NCBI RefSeq assembly: GCF_002177135.1
Contig: NZ_MWPH01000003.1
Coordinates: 1-64,000, forward strand
Direction: 5' to 3'
DNA length: 64,000 nt
Origin: Natronolimnobius baerhuensis
GTDB lineage: Archaea > Halobacteriota > Halobacteria > Halobacteriales > Natrialbaceae
Position numbers and translations under genes: made by a program. Position 1 is the first letter of the stretch, and the number at the start of each line of letters is the position of its first letter. Shown piece after piece: positions 37,159 through 47,450 of the stretch. Under the pieces are notes generated by a model, which was not told the origin of the DNA, ran no database searches, and saw nothing but the letters and a program-made list of their open reading frames with translations.

Positions 37159-38232
37159 TCAGTGAGTTGCGGCCTCTTCGGCGTTAACATCGTCGGCTTC
37201 GGCGATGACGTACTCAGCCAGATCGAGCATCCGGTTCGAGAAGCCGTACTCGTTGTCGTACCAGGTGATGACCTTCACGAGGCCGTCCTCGAGAACCATC
37301 GACCCCTCGAGGTCGACGTAGGACGAAAACGGCAGCCCGACGATATCTCGAGAGACGATCTCTTCGTCGGTGTAGCCAAGAATGCCGGCGAGTTCGTCGT
37401 CAGCGGCGTCGCGAATCGCATCAGCGAGTTCGTCTTTCGTCACGTCGGCCTCAAGGTCGACGGTCAGGTCGGTGATCGAGCCGTTCGGAACGGGCACACG
37501 CATCGCCATCCCGTCGAGTTTGCCCTCGAGTTGTGGGAGGACTTCGGTTGTGGCGATGGCAGCGCCGGTCGAGGTCGGGATGATGTTTTCGGCGGCGGCA
37601 CGGCCACGGCGGCGCTTGCCGCTTGGGCCGTCGATGAGGTTCTGCGTGCCGGTGTAGGCGTGGACGGTCGTCAGCAGGCCAGAGTCAATACCGAACTCCT
37701 CGTCGAGCACCTTCACGACAGGGGCAACGGAGTTCGTGGTACAGGAGGCGTTCGAGACGACGTCCTCGCCGTCGTAGTCGTCGTGGTTGACGCCGTAAAC
37801 GATGGTCTGGACCTCCTTTTCGCCTTTCGGCGGTGCGGAGATCAGGACCTTCTTCGCACCAGCCTCGAGATGTTGTACGGCCTCGTCGTGTGTGCGAAAC
37901 AGGCCCGTTGCCTCGAAGGCAACGTCGACGTCGAGGTCGTCCCATGGGAGTTCCGAGGGGTCGCGCTCGGAGAGCAGTTGCACGTCGTGGTCGCCAACCG
38001 AGAGCACGTCATCGTCGCGGGAAACGTCCTCGAGGCGGCCGTGGACGGAGTCATACTGGAACAGATATTCCATATCGTCGTTGTCCATCACGTCGTTGAT
38101 GGCGACGATGTCGACGGCGTCGTTCTCGAGTGAGGCGCGCAAGACGTTCCGCCCGATTCGGCCGAACCCGTTAAGCCCGATTCGGAGCGGCTCATCTCGC
38201 TCCGCATCCCCGGAGTACGAATGTTCACTCAT
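37159..38232 (-). CDS. gapA: Glyceraldehyde-3-phosphate dehydrogenase, type I (bacterial-type)
   Basis: This 357-residue NAD-type GAPDH has the Rossmann motif LNGFGRIGRNVLRAS, catalytic SNASCTTNSVAPV (Cys nucleophile) and the C-terminal WYDNEYGFSNRMLDL. It is the phosphorylating enzyme used in the lower glycolytic direction in other haloarchaea. It is transcribed with pgk and diverges from the type II enzyme, so both GAPDH types sit back to back. Confidence 0.93.
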   Translation of the reverse strand: MSEHSYSGDAERDEPLRIGLNGFGRIGRNVLRASLENDAVDIVAINDVMDNDDMEYLFQYDSVHGRLEDVSRDDDVLSVGDHDVQLLSERDPSELPWDDLDVDVAFEATGLFRTHDEAVQHLEAGAKKVLISAPPKGEKEVQTIVYGVNHDDYDGEDVVSNASCTTNSVAPVVKVLDEEFGIDSGLLTTVHAYTGTQNLIDGPSGKRRRGRAAAENIIPTSTGAAIATTEVLPQLEGKLDGMAMRVPVPNGSITDLTVDLEADVTKDELADAIRDAADDELAGILGYTDEEIVSRDIVGLPFSSYVDLEGSMVLEDGLVKVITWYDNEYGFSNRMLDLAEYVIAEADDVNAEEAATH

Positions 38233-38416
38233 AAGCGAGTTGTAGGTGTTCCATCGTTAAAGTCGTTGTCCCATCGAAGACGAGCAGGGCTTGTAAACAT
38301 ATAGCATGCATGATGTGAGTAGGCTGCCATTGACCAATACATCAGAACCAAGATAGGTCTCTAGTCATTGGTGTGTACACGTTACCATGTGGTTGTATCC
38401 CATTATACTCCCCAGA

Positions 38417-38431
38417 TACTCAATTACGAGT
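38417..38431. promoter_or_regulatory. TrmB-like operator candidate upstream of type II GAPDH
   Basis: The sequence TACT, seven bases, GAGT matches the haloarchaeal sugar-metabolism regulator TrmB consensus (TACT-N7/8-GAGTA) except that the final base is T rather than A. It lies about 60 bases before the gene start. In Halobacterium, TrmB regulates gluconeogenic genes including GAPDH. The match is short, so it is a candidate only. Confidence 0.35.
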
Positions 38432-38490
38432 TAAGATATGTAACTTACCTGCAAAACAGTTATGAGTGTCGCCGGTGGAGTTTGACCCGT

Positions 38491-39558
38491 ATGATACGGG
38501 TCGGAATCAACGGGTACGGAACCATCGGCAAACGCGTTGCGGATGCAGTCCGGGCACAGCCCGATATGACGGTCCACGGCGTCGCAAAGCGAAGCCCGGA
38601 CTACGTCGCAGTGGGCGCTGCCGAGGCAGAGTACCCCGTCTACGCCGCCGACGAGGACCGCACCGATGGCTTCCGCGAAATCGGTATCGACCTCGCCGGC
38701 ATGGTTGATGACCTGGTTGCCGAAAGCGACGTCATTGTCGATGCAACGCCCTCCGGAATCGGTGCACAGAACCGCCCGCTGTACGAACGCCACGAGACGC
38801 CGGCACTCTTTCAGGGCGGCGAGGATGCGACCGTCGCAGAAGTGAGTTTCAACGCGCGCGCCAACTACGACGAGGCCGAAGACGCTGACTACGTTCGCGT
38901 CGTCTCCTGTAACACGACCGGACTCTCGCGCTTTCTCGCGCCGCTGTACGAGAATTACGGTATCGAAAAGGCCCGCGTAACACTGGTCCGTCGCGGCGGC
39001 GACCCCAACCAGACCGGCCGCGGCCCAATCAACGACGCCGTGCCGGACCCGGTGTCAATTCCCTCTCACCACGGCCCCGACGTTCAGACGGTCTTTCCCG
39101 AACTCGACATTGATACCATCGGCCTGAAGGTGCCGACGACGATGATGCACCTCCACACCGTCAACGTCACCCTCGAGAACGCGCCCGAGGACATCGCGGC
39201 TGTTCGCGAGCAACTCCAGGACGAGGACCGACTCCTCACCATCCCCGAGTACGCCGGCATCGACGGCGCTGGCACACTCAAGGACTTCGCACTCGACGCC
39301 GGCCGCCCACGTGGCGACATCTGGGAGAACTGCATCTGGGAGGAGTCACTCACCCTCGAGGGCAACGACCTCTACTGTATGCAGGCGATTCACCAGGAAT
39401 CCGACGTCGTGCCCGAAAACGTCGACGCGATTCGCGCGCTCACCGGCCATCTTCCCGGTCCGGAGAGTCGCGCGCTCACGAACGAGACACTCGGCATCGA
39501 CAGCGGCCGACTGAGCAAGCGCGACGAACTCGCCATTGACCGACAGACCGCCGACTGA
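38491..39558 (+). CDS. gapB: Glyceraldehyde-3-phosphate dehydrogenase, type II (archaeal)
   Basis: This 355-residue archaeal-type enzyme has [18 protein letters not shown] at the N-terminus, catalytic [11 protein letters not shown] and [19 protein letters not shown]. In haloarchaea it serves gluconeogenesis, with NADPH, while the type I enzyme serves glycolysis. The start at 38491 is the family start; the in-frame region upstream is AT-rich promoter. It diverges from gapA. Confidence 0.94.
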   Translation: MIRVGINGYGTIGKRVADAVRAQPDMTVHGVAKRSPDYVAVGAAEAEYPVYAADEDRTDGFREIGIDLAGMVDDLVAESDVIVDATPSGIGAQNRPLYERHETPALFQGGEDATVAEVSFNARANYDEAEDADYVRVVSCNTTGLSRFLAPLYENYGIEKARVTLVRRGGDPNQTGRGPINDAVPDPVSIPSHHGPDVQTVFPELDIDTIGLKVPTTMMHLHTVNVTLENAPEDIAAVREQLQDEDRLLTIPEYAGIDGAGTLKDFALDAGRPRGDIWENCIWEESLTLEGNDLYCMQAIHQESDVVPENVDAIRALTGHLPGPESRALTNETLGIDSGRLSKRDELAIDRQTAD

Positions 39559-39689
39559 CCGCTACTCGAGTCCGAGTACAGGCCAGTCAGTTTCATCGGC
39601 GACCAGTACGGACTTCTTCATCAAGACGCAGTATCACAAACAGCAGACGGCGGGGAAAGTTTTTGCACCTCCCTTCCCTATGGACACCC

Positions 39690-40091
39690 ATGCGACGAGA
39701 CGACCGCGACGAACCCTTCGACGACCTGTTTCGCGAAATTGAACGGATGATGAACGACATGATGAACGGTGCCGACGCCAACGTCGACTTCGACTCATCG
39801 ACTGCGACCGACAACGGATTCGGCATGGACACCCACGTCGATATCCACGAAACCGACGAGGAACTCCGTGTCGTTGCCGACCTCCCCGGTGTCGAAAAAG
39901 ACAACATCGAACTCGAGTGTGACGGCACAACCCTGACCATCTCCGCCGGCAGCGAACACCGCCAGTACGACGAACGCGTCTCACTGCCGACCCGCGTCAA
40001 CGAACACACGGCCTCTGCCACCTACAACAACGGCGTCCTCGAGGTCGTCTTCGATTCAGCCGAGGAATCGTCCGACATCAGCCTCGAGTAG
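39690..40091 (+). CDS. Hsp20/alpha-crystallin small heat-shock protein
   Basis: This 133-residue chaperone has a Met/Asp-rich N-terminus (EIERMMNDMMNG) and an alpha-crystallin domain: VDIHETDEELRVVADLPGVEKDN, LTISAGSEHRQYDERVSLP, YNNGVLEVVFDS. The start at 39690 (MRRDDRDEPFDD) is preferred. No clear conserved I-X-I/V tail is present. It stands alone with a normal size. Confidence 0.9.
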   Translation: MRRDDRDEPFDDLFREIERMMNDMMNGADANVDFDSSTATDNGFGMDTHVDIHETDEELRVVADLPGVEKDNIELECDGTTLTISAGSEHRQYDERVSLPTRVNEHTASATYNNGVLEVVFDSAEESSDISLE

Positions 40092-40173
40092 GCACGGCGT
40101 CGCGGTCGCTCCGGTTTCGTTTTCCGTCGACATCCCACCACTGCACGCGCACAACTATGCAGACAGTCCGACG

Positions 40174-41046
40174 CTATGTCGATGACGAACGCGACCGAAT
40201 TGTGGCTGCCAACCGGTCGTAAAATCCCGACTCGTACTTCGTCTCCTCGTCAATTGTCGGCCGGGCATTCGTTTCGTTGACCACCAGCCGGCCTTCAGTC
40301 TCGAGTAAATCAACACCGAGAAACGGAATCTCGAGTTCATCAGCAACGGTCTCAGCGAGTTCACGATGCTGGTCTGGCAGGGACACACCCGTCGCCTCAG
40401 CTCCACGGTGAACGTTGTGCTTCCACTGGCCGTCCGACACGGCTGCCTCGGGGAGTCGACGCTCGACCGCCCCAACGTACTCGCCCTCGAGCACCATTAC
40501 CCGATAGTCGACCGCATCCGGCAGGTACTCCTGGACCAGAAACGAGCGATCACCGGTCGCTTTGTAGTCGTGAACCAGCGAGAGGTAGTCACAAATTCCC
40601 AGAAACGAGTCGACGTCGTGAGCTTTCGCGACGCCCGTCCCGCGCGTCGTCGAGTTCGGCTTGACGACGACCGGTGGCTCGAACCGCTCGAACACGTCCG
40701 TCAGCGTCGCCTCACTCACGTCGTTCGAGACGTAGACGGACCGCGGCACCGGCAGGCCGGCCCGCTCGAGGCGGGCGATCACTTCAGCCTTATTTCGCGA
40801 GGTCAACACCGCCTCGTGGTCATTGAGCCACGGCACCTCGAGGAACGCATCCGCAACGCCACCCTCCATGATCCGGCCGGGGTAGACGTAGCCGGCATCG
40901 TACTCGTCGGGATCCCACGGCGGCTCCGCGAGGTCGACAATGCGCTCGCTCGCGGGCACGTGATGAACCTGCACACCGCGTTCGGCGAGCGGGTCGCGCA
41001 TCCGCTGGAACGTCTCCGTGTCGTTGGCGACCGCGAGATCGATCAT
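40174..41046 (-). CDS. ATP-grasp family ligase (RimK-like)
   Basis: This 290-residue enzyme has ATP-grasp segments: VVVKPNSTTRGTGVAK (ATP-binding), FLVQEYLPDAVDYRV and the metal-binding C-terminal VNETNARP. It resembles RimK-like carboxylate-amine ligases that attach amino acids such as glutamate. The start at 41046 (MIDLAVANDTETF) is the natural one; the longer frame upstream has no sense. The substrate is unknown. Confidence 0.82.
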   Translation of the reverse strand: MIDLAVANDTETFQRMRDPLAERGVQVHHVPASERIVDLAEPPWDPDEYDAGYVYPGRIMEGGVADAFLEVPWLNDHEAVLTSRNKAEVIARLERAGLPVPRSVYVSNDVSEATLTDVFERFEPPVVVKPNSTTRGTGVAKAHDVDSFLGICDYLSLVHDYKATGDRSFLVQEYLPDAVDYRVMVLEGEYVGAVERRLPEAAVSDGQWKHNVHRGAEATGVSLPDQHRELAETVADELEIPFLGVDLLETEGRLVVNETNARPTIDEETKYESGFYDRLAATIRSRSSST

Positions 41047-41327
41047 ACCGAGATTCAGGATGGAAGCGATAAAAAGGTGCCTCGAACCGAGTGGCCACCC
41101 GTTCCACTCGTTTGGCCGGGAGCGCGTCTCGAGCAACCGCGAGGGACGCGCAACTCGGGGGAGGGCAGGCCACCACACCGGTCTCGACCGCGAGCGAACC
41201 AAGTGAGCGAGCGGGCCGACGACTGATGTGGAGAACGCTATGCGTTCGGAACGGAAGGAGGAGTGCTTTTCATCGAAGTTTTCCCGAGGGTGCGCCGAAG
41301 GCGCACCCGTAGAGGAAAAGTTCGTTT
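41047..41327. other. Intergenic region with extended inverted repeat after L10e
   Basis: About 280 bases without a gene. On the minus strand, 20-54 bases past the L10e stop, lies a strong hairpin: a perfect 9-base inner stem (41288-41296 with 41300-41308, loop GAA) and an 11-base outer stem with one mismatch (41274-41284 with 41314-41324). It may end or process the L10e transcript. The remainder (41047-41270) shows no other clear motif. Confidence 0.5.
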
Positions 41328-41858
41328 CTAGGCGATCAGTTCTTCTTCGCCCTTCTCGACGACGATACGGCACGGCGGCGAGATCTTGTTGTAGGCGCGG
41401 CGGAACGCTTCCTTTGCGAACTCGGCGTCTTCAACGTCACACCAGACGGTGAAGATGCGCTCGCCTTCGTCGATACGGGCTGCCGTTCCGACGATCTTCC
41501 CGAATGCCTGTCGCATCCCGTCGGAAACACGGTCTGCACCCGCACCGGTTGCCTGCTTGTTCTCTCGGATAACGTGGTGAGGGAACTTGCGCAGGATCAT
41601 CTTGTACTGGAACTCGCCGGCGTTTTTCAGCATGTGGCGGTTCGCAGACAGGCGCGAGGCCTCGAGCGATCCGTGACGGAGCTGGACTTCCTCTTCGGTG
41701 ATGAGGCTGATCTGAATCGGGTAATCCTCGGGGTCTTTGGTGAGGTCGCCCATTTTGTGCTGTGCAATCTTCGATCCGGGGATCCCAGTAATGTACTCGC
41801 GGCGCGTGTAGGCCGGCTTACTGATCTCCCGGTACATGGAGGCAGGTTTGTCGGACAT
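41328..41858 (-). CDS. rpl10e: Large ribosomal subunit protein L10e (uL16)
   Basis: This 176-residue ribosomal protein of the archaeal L10e/L16 family starts [21 protein letters not shown]. It contains [34 protein letters not shown] and a final [13 protein letters not shown]. It is a core part of the large subunit near the peptidyl-transferase centre. The gene is monocistronic here. The composition is typical for highly expressed genes. Confidence 0.96.
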   Translation of the reverse strand: MSDKPASMYREISKPAYTRREYITGIPGSKIAQHKMGDLTKDPEDYPIQISLITEEEVQLRHGSLEASRLSANRHMLKNAGEFQYKMILRKFPHHVIRENKQATGAGADRVSDGMRQAFGKIVGTAARIDEGERIFTVWCDVEDAEFAKEAFRRAYNKISPPCRIVVEKGEEELIA

Positions 41859-42233
41859 GGTGGTTACTTACGAAAACGGAAGCCTACCGTGCGGATAAAG
41901 CCTTCGAACCGCGTCCTCGAGTGGTGCCATCCCACAGCGGAGGTACAGAACGCGAAATCGGTACGTCTCGAGGGCAATCGCGGCCGCCTCGAGTAGGCAG
42001 AGACTGGCTGTGATGAGTGTGATTAGACTGTGAGATTGTGGCACGGAGAGCGTGAACGGTGTCAGACGGATTGCTGTACCGATCTACCGCGTACCCGCTG
42101 CCCGGATCGCGGTTGGGCCGAGAATGACGGGCAGTGAACCGTATCAGCACCCGGCTAGTGGCGGCACTCGAGGCCGGTGACGCGAAACCTCTTACCGTCG
42201 GCGTCTCTAAGAGAAAGACAGGTAGCATACCGC

Positions 42234-43412
42234 ATGATGAGGAGTTTCCGGATTGGCTCGCTGTTTGGCATTCCTATCAAGCTAGATATCACGTTCTTAC
42301 TGGTATTACCGTTCTTTGCGTACCTTATTGGGTTCCAGATCGATGTCGTCTCCGAGTTGCTCAATACGGCACTCGGTGCGGGAATCGATATTGACGCCGT
42401 AACTGGCGGCATGATGCCCTGGATTCTGGGCTTTACCGCTGCTGTCGGACTGTTCGTCGGTGTGATCCTCCACGAACTGGGCCACTCGCTGACTGCCCAG
42501 CGATACGGCTTTCCAATCGATTCGATCACGCTCTGGTTGTTCGGCGGCATTGCAGCACTCTCCGAGATGCCCGAAGACTGGCGACAGGAGTTCAACATCG
42601 CGATTGCCGGCCCAATCGTCTCGATTCTCGTCGGCATCGCCTCCTTTGGCCTCTTTTATCTCACGCCTGCTAGTTTCGACGGCGCACGCTTCGTCCTCGG
42701 CTATCTTGCAATCTTGAATATCGCGCTCGCCGGGTTCAACATGCTCCCCGCGTTCCCGATGGACGGCGGCCGTGTCCTGCGGGCGTTTCTGGCCCGTTCG
42801 AAGCCCTACGCGAAAGCCACGCAGCAAGCCGCAACCGTCGGCAAAATCTTCGCGGTGCTCATGGGAATCTTCGGCATCCTCCCACCGTTCAACATCGTCC
42901 TCGTCGGGGTTGCCTTCTTTGTCTACATCGCCGCCTCGAGCGAGGCCCAGCAAGTAACGATGAAAGCAGCCTTCCAAGACGTGACTGTCGCGGACATTAT
43001 GACGCCCGCAGGCGATCTCCACACGGTCGCCCCAGACACATCGGTCGCAACGCTGATCCAGCGCATGTTCACCGAACGCCACACCGGCTATCCGGTCATC
43101 GAGAGCAGCGGCTGGGAGGATGAGCGACTGATCGGCCTCGTAACACTCACTGACGCCCGTTCGATTGATCCCGTCGAACGCGAGGCCTACACGGTCGAAG
43201 ACGTGATGACGACCGACCTCGAGACCATTTCCCCCGAGTCGAACGCGATGGAAGCAATCGAGAAAATGCGCGACAACGATATCGGCCGCCTGCTCGTCGT
43301 CGACAACGGTGACCTCATTGGGCTGATCTCGCGCTCAGATCTGATGACGGCGTTCGACATCGTCCAGAAAAGCGGCGCAATCGATCCCTCGAGACAGCCC
43401 CGGACGGCCGAC
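42234..43412 (+). CDS. Site-2 protease (M50) with CBS domains
   Basis: This 392-residue intramembrane metalloprotease has the zinc motif HELGH (His80, Glu81, His84) inside a hydrophobic helix and the second motif FNMLPAFPMDGGRVLRAF with the third ligand Asp. About six hydrophobic segments precede two CBS repeats (from about residue 245), each with a DxMT-like start (VADIMTPAGDL, VEDVMTTDLETI). CBS pairs bind adenosyl ligands, suggesting energy-dependent regulation. The start at 42234 is preferred over an upstream GTG. Substrates are unknown. Confidence 0.9.
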
Positions 43413-43531
43413 TAGGCCGACTAAGACGACGGCGACGACGAGAGCAGACAGAAACCGGCCGTACTCGCCGCCTCGAGGCTCGAGGACCAACATTCTTAAC
43501 CGCAGTCGGGGCCGACGATTCGGCGATACTG

Positions 43532-44530
43532 ATGCCACCGGCTATCGAGACCGTCGATCTCGTCAAGGAGTATGGGGAGTTACGCGCGTTACAGGGATTA
43601 TCGCTCACAGTCGAGGAAGGCGAGTTCTTCGGCCTGCTCGGCCCCAACGGCGCGGGCAAGACGACGTTCATCAACACGCTGGTCGGTCTCGTCCGCAAGA
43701 GCGGCGGCGACGCACGCGTGTTCGGCTACGACGTCGAAGACGACTACCGACAGGCTCGAGACGCAATTGGGCTCGCGCCACAGGAGTTCAACGTGGATCG
43801 ATTCTTCCCGATCAAAGAAGTCCTCCAGCACAAGGCGGGCTACCACGGTCTGCCCGAAGATGAGGCGGCCGAACGCGCCGACGAAGTGCTCAAACGCGTC
43901 GGCATCTACGATAAGCGCGACGAACGCTTCGACTGGCTCTCCGGCGGGATGAAACGCCGACTCCTTCTCGCGCGTGCGCTCGTGACCGATCCCGACCTGC
44001 TCATTCTGGACGAACCGACGGCGGGCGTCGACGTGCAACTGCGCCACGACCTCTGGGAACTGGTGACCGAACTCAACGAGGAAGGGACGACTGTCCTGTT
44101 GACGACGCACTACATTGAGGAGGCCGAACGCCTCTGTGACCGCGTCGCGATCATGAACGAAGGTCGGAAAGTCACCGTTGCGACGCCGGACGAACTCAAA
44201 ACCCGCGGCACGGACACGATTTCGGTTCGCCTCGAGTCGCCGCCGGCTACTGCACCCGTCCTCGACGGCTACGCTCACGAGGTGTCGCTGTCAGGCGAGA
44301 CGCTCGAGGTGCGCGTCGATGACGGCGGCTCGACCGCGCCACAGTTACTCAACGACTTGGAGGCGATGGGCCACGAGATTGGTGATCTCGAGATCAGCCG
44401 AACATCGCTCGAGGAGATTTTCGTCGATCTCACGAGAAGCGAGGACCGGACGGTGACCCGGTCGTCGGCCTCGAGTGCGGACGACGACTCGTCGTCGGAT
44501 CGCGAACTCGAGCAGGAGGGGGTCGCCTGA
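43532..44530 (+). CDS. ABC transporter ATP-binding protein
   Basis: This 332-residue ATPase of the DrrA/NodI type has Walker A GPNGAGKTT, signature-like WLSGGMKRRLLLARAL, Walker B LLILDEPTAGVD and switch TTHYIEEAE. A C-terminal domain of about 110 residues with an acidic Ser/Asp tail (SASSADDDSSSDRELEQ) follows the core. Its stop overlaps the permease start by one base (TGATG). Together they form an exporter with an unknown substrate. Confidence 0.88.
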   Translation: MPPAIETVDLVKEYGELRALQGLSLTVEEGEFFGLLGPNGAGKTTFINTLVGLVRKSGGDARVFGYDVEDDYRQARDAIGLAPQEFNVDRFFPIKEVLQHKAGYHGLPEDEAAERADEVLKRVGIYDKRDERFDWLSGGMKRRLLLARALVTDPDLLILDEPTAGVDVQLRHDLWELVTELNEEGTTVLLTTHYIEEAERLCDRVAIMNEGRKVTVATPDELKTRGTDTISVRLESPPATAPVLDGYAHEVSLSGETLEVRVDDGGSTAPQLLNDLEAMGHEIGDLEISRTSLEEIFVDLTRSEDRTVTRSSASSADDDSSSDRELEQEGVA

Positions 44531-45327
44531 TGCTCTCGGTCGGCTTTCGCGCGCTGTTCAAGCGCGAGATTTTGCGGTTCGTCCGCCGCCCCAAGAACAC
44601 GTTCATGCCGCCGGCGATCACGAACGTGCTCTACTTCGCCGTCTTCGGTGTGATTCTGGGCGGGCGGATCGACGAACCCGTCGCGGGGATCGGCTACATC
44701 CTCTTTCTGATCCCCGGACTCGTCGTGCTTGGCACGATTTCGAACGCCTTCGAGAACGCCTCGTTTTCGATCTTCCACGGGCGCTGGAACGAGTACATCC
44801 ACGAGACGCTGACCTCGCCGCTGTCCTATCTCGAGATGGTGGTCGCCTACGTCGCCGCCAGCGCGGTTCGCGGACTGATTGTCGGCGTCATCGTCGCCAT
44901 CATCGGCGCGCTGTTCGTCCCGATCACGGTCGCGAACGCCGTCTTCCTCGTCGCGACGATGATCGTCATCTCGGCGTTGTTCGCCGGCTTCGGGATCATC
45001 GGCGGGCTCGTCGCCAGGGACTTCGACGATCTGACGGTGATGAACCAGTTCATCCTCCGGCCGCTGGTGTTCTTCGGCGCAGTCTTTTACTCGCTGACGA
45101 TGCTCGAGCCGCTCTGGCAGGCCGTCTCCCTGCTGAATCCGATGGTCTACATGGTCGACAGCGTGCGCTACGGACTGCTCGGGTATTCGGATCTTCACCA
45201 GGTCGCACCGGCCGCCTACGCTGATATCGCGCCGTGGCTCTCACTCGGCGTGCTGACGGCACTAACCGCAGTCGTGCTCGCAATTGATGTCTATCTGTTC
45301 AAGATCGGCTACGGGCTGACGGACTAG
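44530..45327 (+). CDS. ABC-2 type transporter permease
   Basis: This 265-residue integral membrane protein has six hydrophobic segments and the ABC-2 signature-like region LVARDFDDLTVMNQFILRPLVFFGAVFYS. It follows the ATPase directly and ends seven bases before a convergent hydrolase gene. DrrB/NodJ relatives export lipids, drugs or polysaccharides. The precise cargo cannot be told. Confidence 0.85.
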   Translation: MLSVGFRALFKREILRFVRRPKNTFMPPAITNVLYFAVFGVILGGRIDEPVAGIGYILFLIPGLVVLGTISNAFENASFSIFHGRWNEYIHETLTSPLSYLEMVVAYVAASAVRGLIVGVIVAIIGALFVPITVANAVFLVATMIVISALFAGFGIIGGLVARDFDDLTVMNQFILRPLVFFGAVFYSLTMLEPLWQAVSLLNPMVYMVDSVRYGLLGYSDLHQVAPAAYADIAPWLSLGVLTALTAVVLAIDVYLFKIGYGLTD

Positions 45328-45333
45328 AACGCC

Positions 45334-46230
45334 TTATTCTGCGATTGCGACGAGATCTTTTCGAACCGAAATCAGAGTCCCCAGATGGTCGTTCTCGACC
45401 GTGTGAAACGTCGTGTGTTCTCGCTCCGCGTAGACGGATCGCACGGGCTCGAGCGCCACGTTCGTATCACCGGTCCCGTGCCAGACGGTCGTCTCGACAG
45501 CAGAGCCAGGATCGGGTAGTGACCACTCGCCCGCGAGCAGGCGACTCTCGCGGACCGCGCCCGCAGGGCCGTTCTCGAGTGCAGTCCGAAAGTCTCGACC
45601 AACGATTCGGACGGTGATGTCATGCAGCGAGCGCTCGGTGAGTTGGTCGACAACGAACTCGTCGCCGCGGTAGCGCGCGAAGGCGTTGCTCGCACGGAAT
45701 GCGAGCCCGAGTAGTCGCGGGAATCGAGCGAGCGTCCCGAACACGCCCGCGCTCTCGGGCACCGGCGCGCTCACGATGCCCGCGGCCGTGACGCGCTCGG
45801 GGAGGGCGTCGGCGACGGCCAACGCGTAGGGGCCACCACCCGAAAAGCCCGCGACGGCAAACGACTCGAGGCCGAGTTCGTCGGCCAGTTCCGCACAGTC
45901 GTCGGCCCACGTCTCGAGGGTACCCTCCGGGTAGGGATCGGAGCGGCCGTAGCCGGGTCTGGTCGGCGCAATCAGGCGCACGCCCTGTCCGCGGGCGGCG
46001 TAGGAGAGTACCGCACCGAGGATGCTCGAGCCGGGTGTGCCGTGATGAAAGACCAGTGGGGTGCCATCTGCAGGGCCGAACGTTGCGTAGGCGAGCGTGC
46101 GACCATCGGACAGGGTGAGCGTCTCCGTGTCCTCGAGGCCGGAATCAGACGTGTTCGCCTCCCGCGGGTCGCCATCGGACTCGCTGCTCGAGTCAGGAAT
46201 CGACTCCGCGTGGGTGTCAGTTTGGTCCAT
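45334..46230 (-). CDS. Alpha/beta hydrolase
   Basis: This 298-residue protein has the oxyanion-hole region VFHHGTPGSS, the nucleophile elbow GFSGGGPYA (Ser) and a late His in VENDHLGTL. An N-terminal acidic linker of about 40 residues (MDQTDTHAESIPDSSSESDG) precedes the fold. The start at 46230 is supported by this acidic start. Substrate unknown; epoxide hydrolase or lactonase-like activity would be consistent with the fold. Confidence 0.85.
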   Translation of the reverse strand: MDQTDTHAESIPDSSSESDGDPREANTSDSGLEDTETLTLSDGRTLAYATFGPADGTPLVFHHGTPGSSILGAVLSYAARGQGVRLIAPTRPGYGRSDPYPEGTLETWADDCAELADELGLESFAVAGFSGGGPYALAVADALPERVTAAGIVSAPVPESAGVFGTLARFPRLLGLAFRASNAFARYRGDEFVVDQLTERSLHDITVRIVGRDFRTALENGPAGAVRESRLLAGEWSLPDPGSAVETTVWHGTGDTNVALEPVRSVYAEREHTTFHTVENDHLGTLISVRKDLVAIAE

Positions 46231-46307
46231 CGTCGTCGGTATAGCTGTATGATAGCAGAATCGGCGCAAAAAGCTTCGGGACCGGCGCTGTGTGGGCGCT
46301 GATCGGG

Positions 46308-47324
46308 TTACACGTCGCGTTCAGCCACCTTCACGAGCTGTTTGCCGATGTTCTCGCCCTCGAACAGCCCGAGGAAGGCGTCGGGCGCGTTCTCGAAGCC
46401 ATCAACGACGTGCTCGCGGTACTGCAACTCGTCTTCGTGGATGAACCCCGAGAGGCGCTCGAGTGCCTCTCCCCAGCGTCCCTGATAGTCGCCGACGAGG
46501 AATCCCTCCACGCGAGCGCGGGACTCGACGAGTTTGCCGAGCTTTCGCGGCCCGGTCGGCTGCTCAGTCGCGTTGTACTGTGAGATCTGCCCGCAGACGG
46601 CTACGCGGGCGCGAACGTTTAGAAGTGGCCAGACCGCGTCCGTGATCGGGCCGCCGACGTTATCAAAGTAGGCGTCGACGCCATCCGGGCAGGCCTCGGC
46701 CATCGCACCTGCGAGGTCGTCCGTCTCCGTGTAGTTGATCGCGGCGTCGAATCCCAACTCGTCGGTGAGCCAGTCGGTTTTCTCGTCGCTTCCCGCGGTG
46801 CCGACGACGCGAGCACCCGACAGGCGCGCGAGTTGTCCCGCGACGGAGCCGACTGCGCCCGCTGCGCCGGAGACGACAACGGTATCGCCGGGGGTCGGTT
46901 CGGCGACATCAAGCATGCCGAAGTAGGCCGTGATGCCGGGCATTCCGAGCACGCCGAGCGCGCTCGAGACGGGGCCGAGGTCGGGGTTGACGCGTCGGAG
47001 TTCGTCAGCGTCCGCGACCGCGTGTTCGGCCCACAACAGGTTGCCCGTGACGACGTCGCCCGCCTCGAGCGAATCAGCCTCGGACTCGAGGACTTCGCCG
47101 ACGACGCCGGCCTGCATCGGTTCGCCAACATCCCACGGCTCGGCGTATGATTCGGCGTCGCGCATCCGTCCGCGCATATAGGGGTCGACTGACTGGTACA
47201 GCGTTCGGACGAGGACCTCGCCCGGCCCGGGTTCCGGGCGCTCGACGGTGACGAGGTCGAAGTTCTCCGCTGTCGGTGTGCCAGTTGGACGGCTCGCAAG
47301 TCGCCACTGTCTGGTGTCGGCCAT
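46308..47324 (-). CDS. NADP-dependent medium-chain reductase (leukotriene B4 dehydrogenase-like)
   Basis: This 338-residue member of the zinc-independent medium-chain dehydrogenase/reductase group has a first-domain SVDPYMRGRM segment, the nucleotide-binding VVSGAAGAVGSVAGQLARL and YFDNVGGPITDAVW. These are typical of prostaglandin reductase/CurA-like enzymes that reduce alpha,beta-unsaturated carbonyls with NADPH. The start at 47324 (MADTRQW) is natural. No substrate is indicated by neighbours. Confidence 0.88.
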   Translation of the reverse strand: MADTRQWRLASRPTGTPTAENFDLVTVERPEPGPGEVLVRTLYQSVDPYMRGRMRDAESYAEPWDVGEPMQAGVVGEVLESEADSLEAGDVVTGNLLWAEHAVADADELRRVNPDLGPVSSALGVLGMPGITAYFGMLDVAEPTPGDTVVVSGAAGAVGSVAGQLARLSGARVVGTAGSDEKTDWLTDELGFDAAINYTETDDLAGAMAEACPDGVDAYFDNVGGPITDAVWPLLNVRARVAVCGQISQYNATEQPTGPRKLGKLVESRARVEGFLVGDYQGRWGEALERLSGFIHEDELQYREHVVDGFENAPDAFLGLFEGENIGKQLVKVAERDV

Positions 47325-47450
47325 ACACGTTTGTAGTATCTCTCGCGTGAAGAGACACAGGATTGCGGAACGGAGTCGACGGGTCACGTGCCACTCGAGT
47401 ACGACCAAGGGTGCCGGAGGAACTTTTCATGACCGGGGTGTAGGAAGCCC

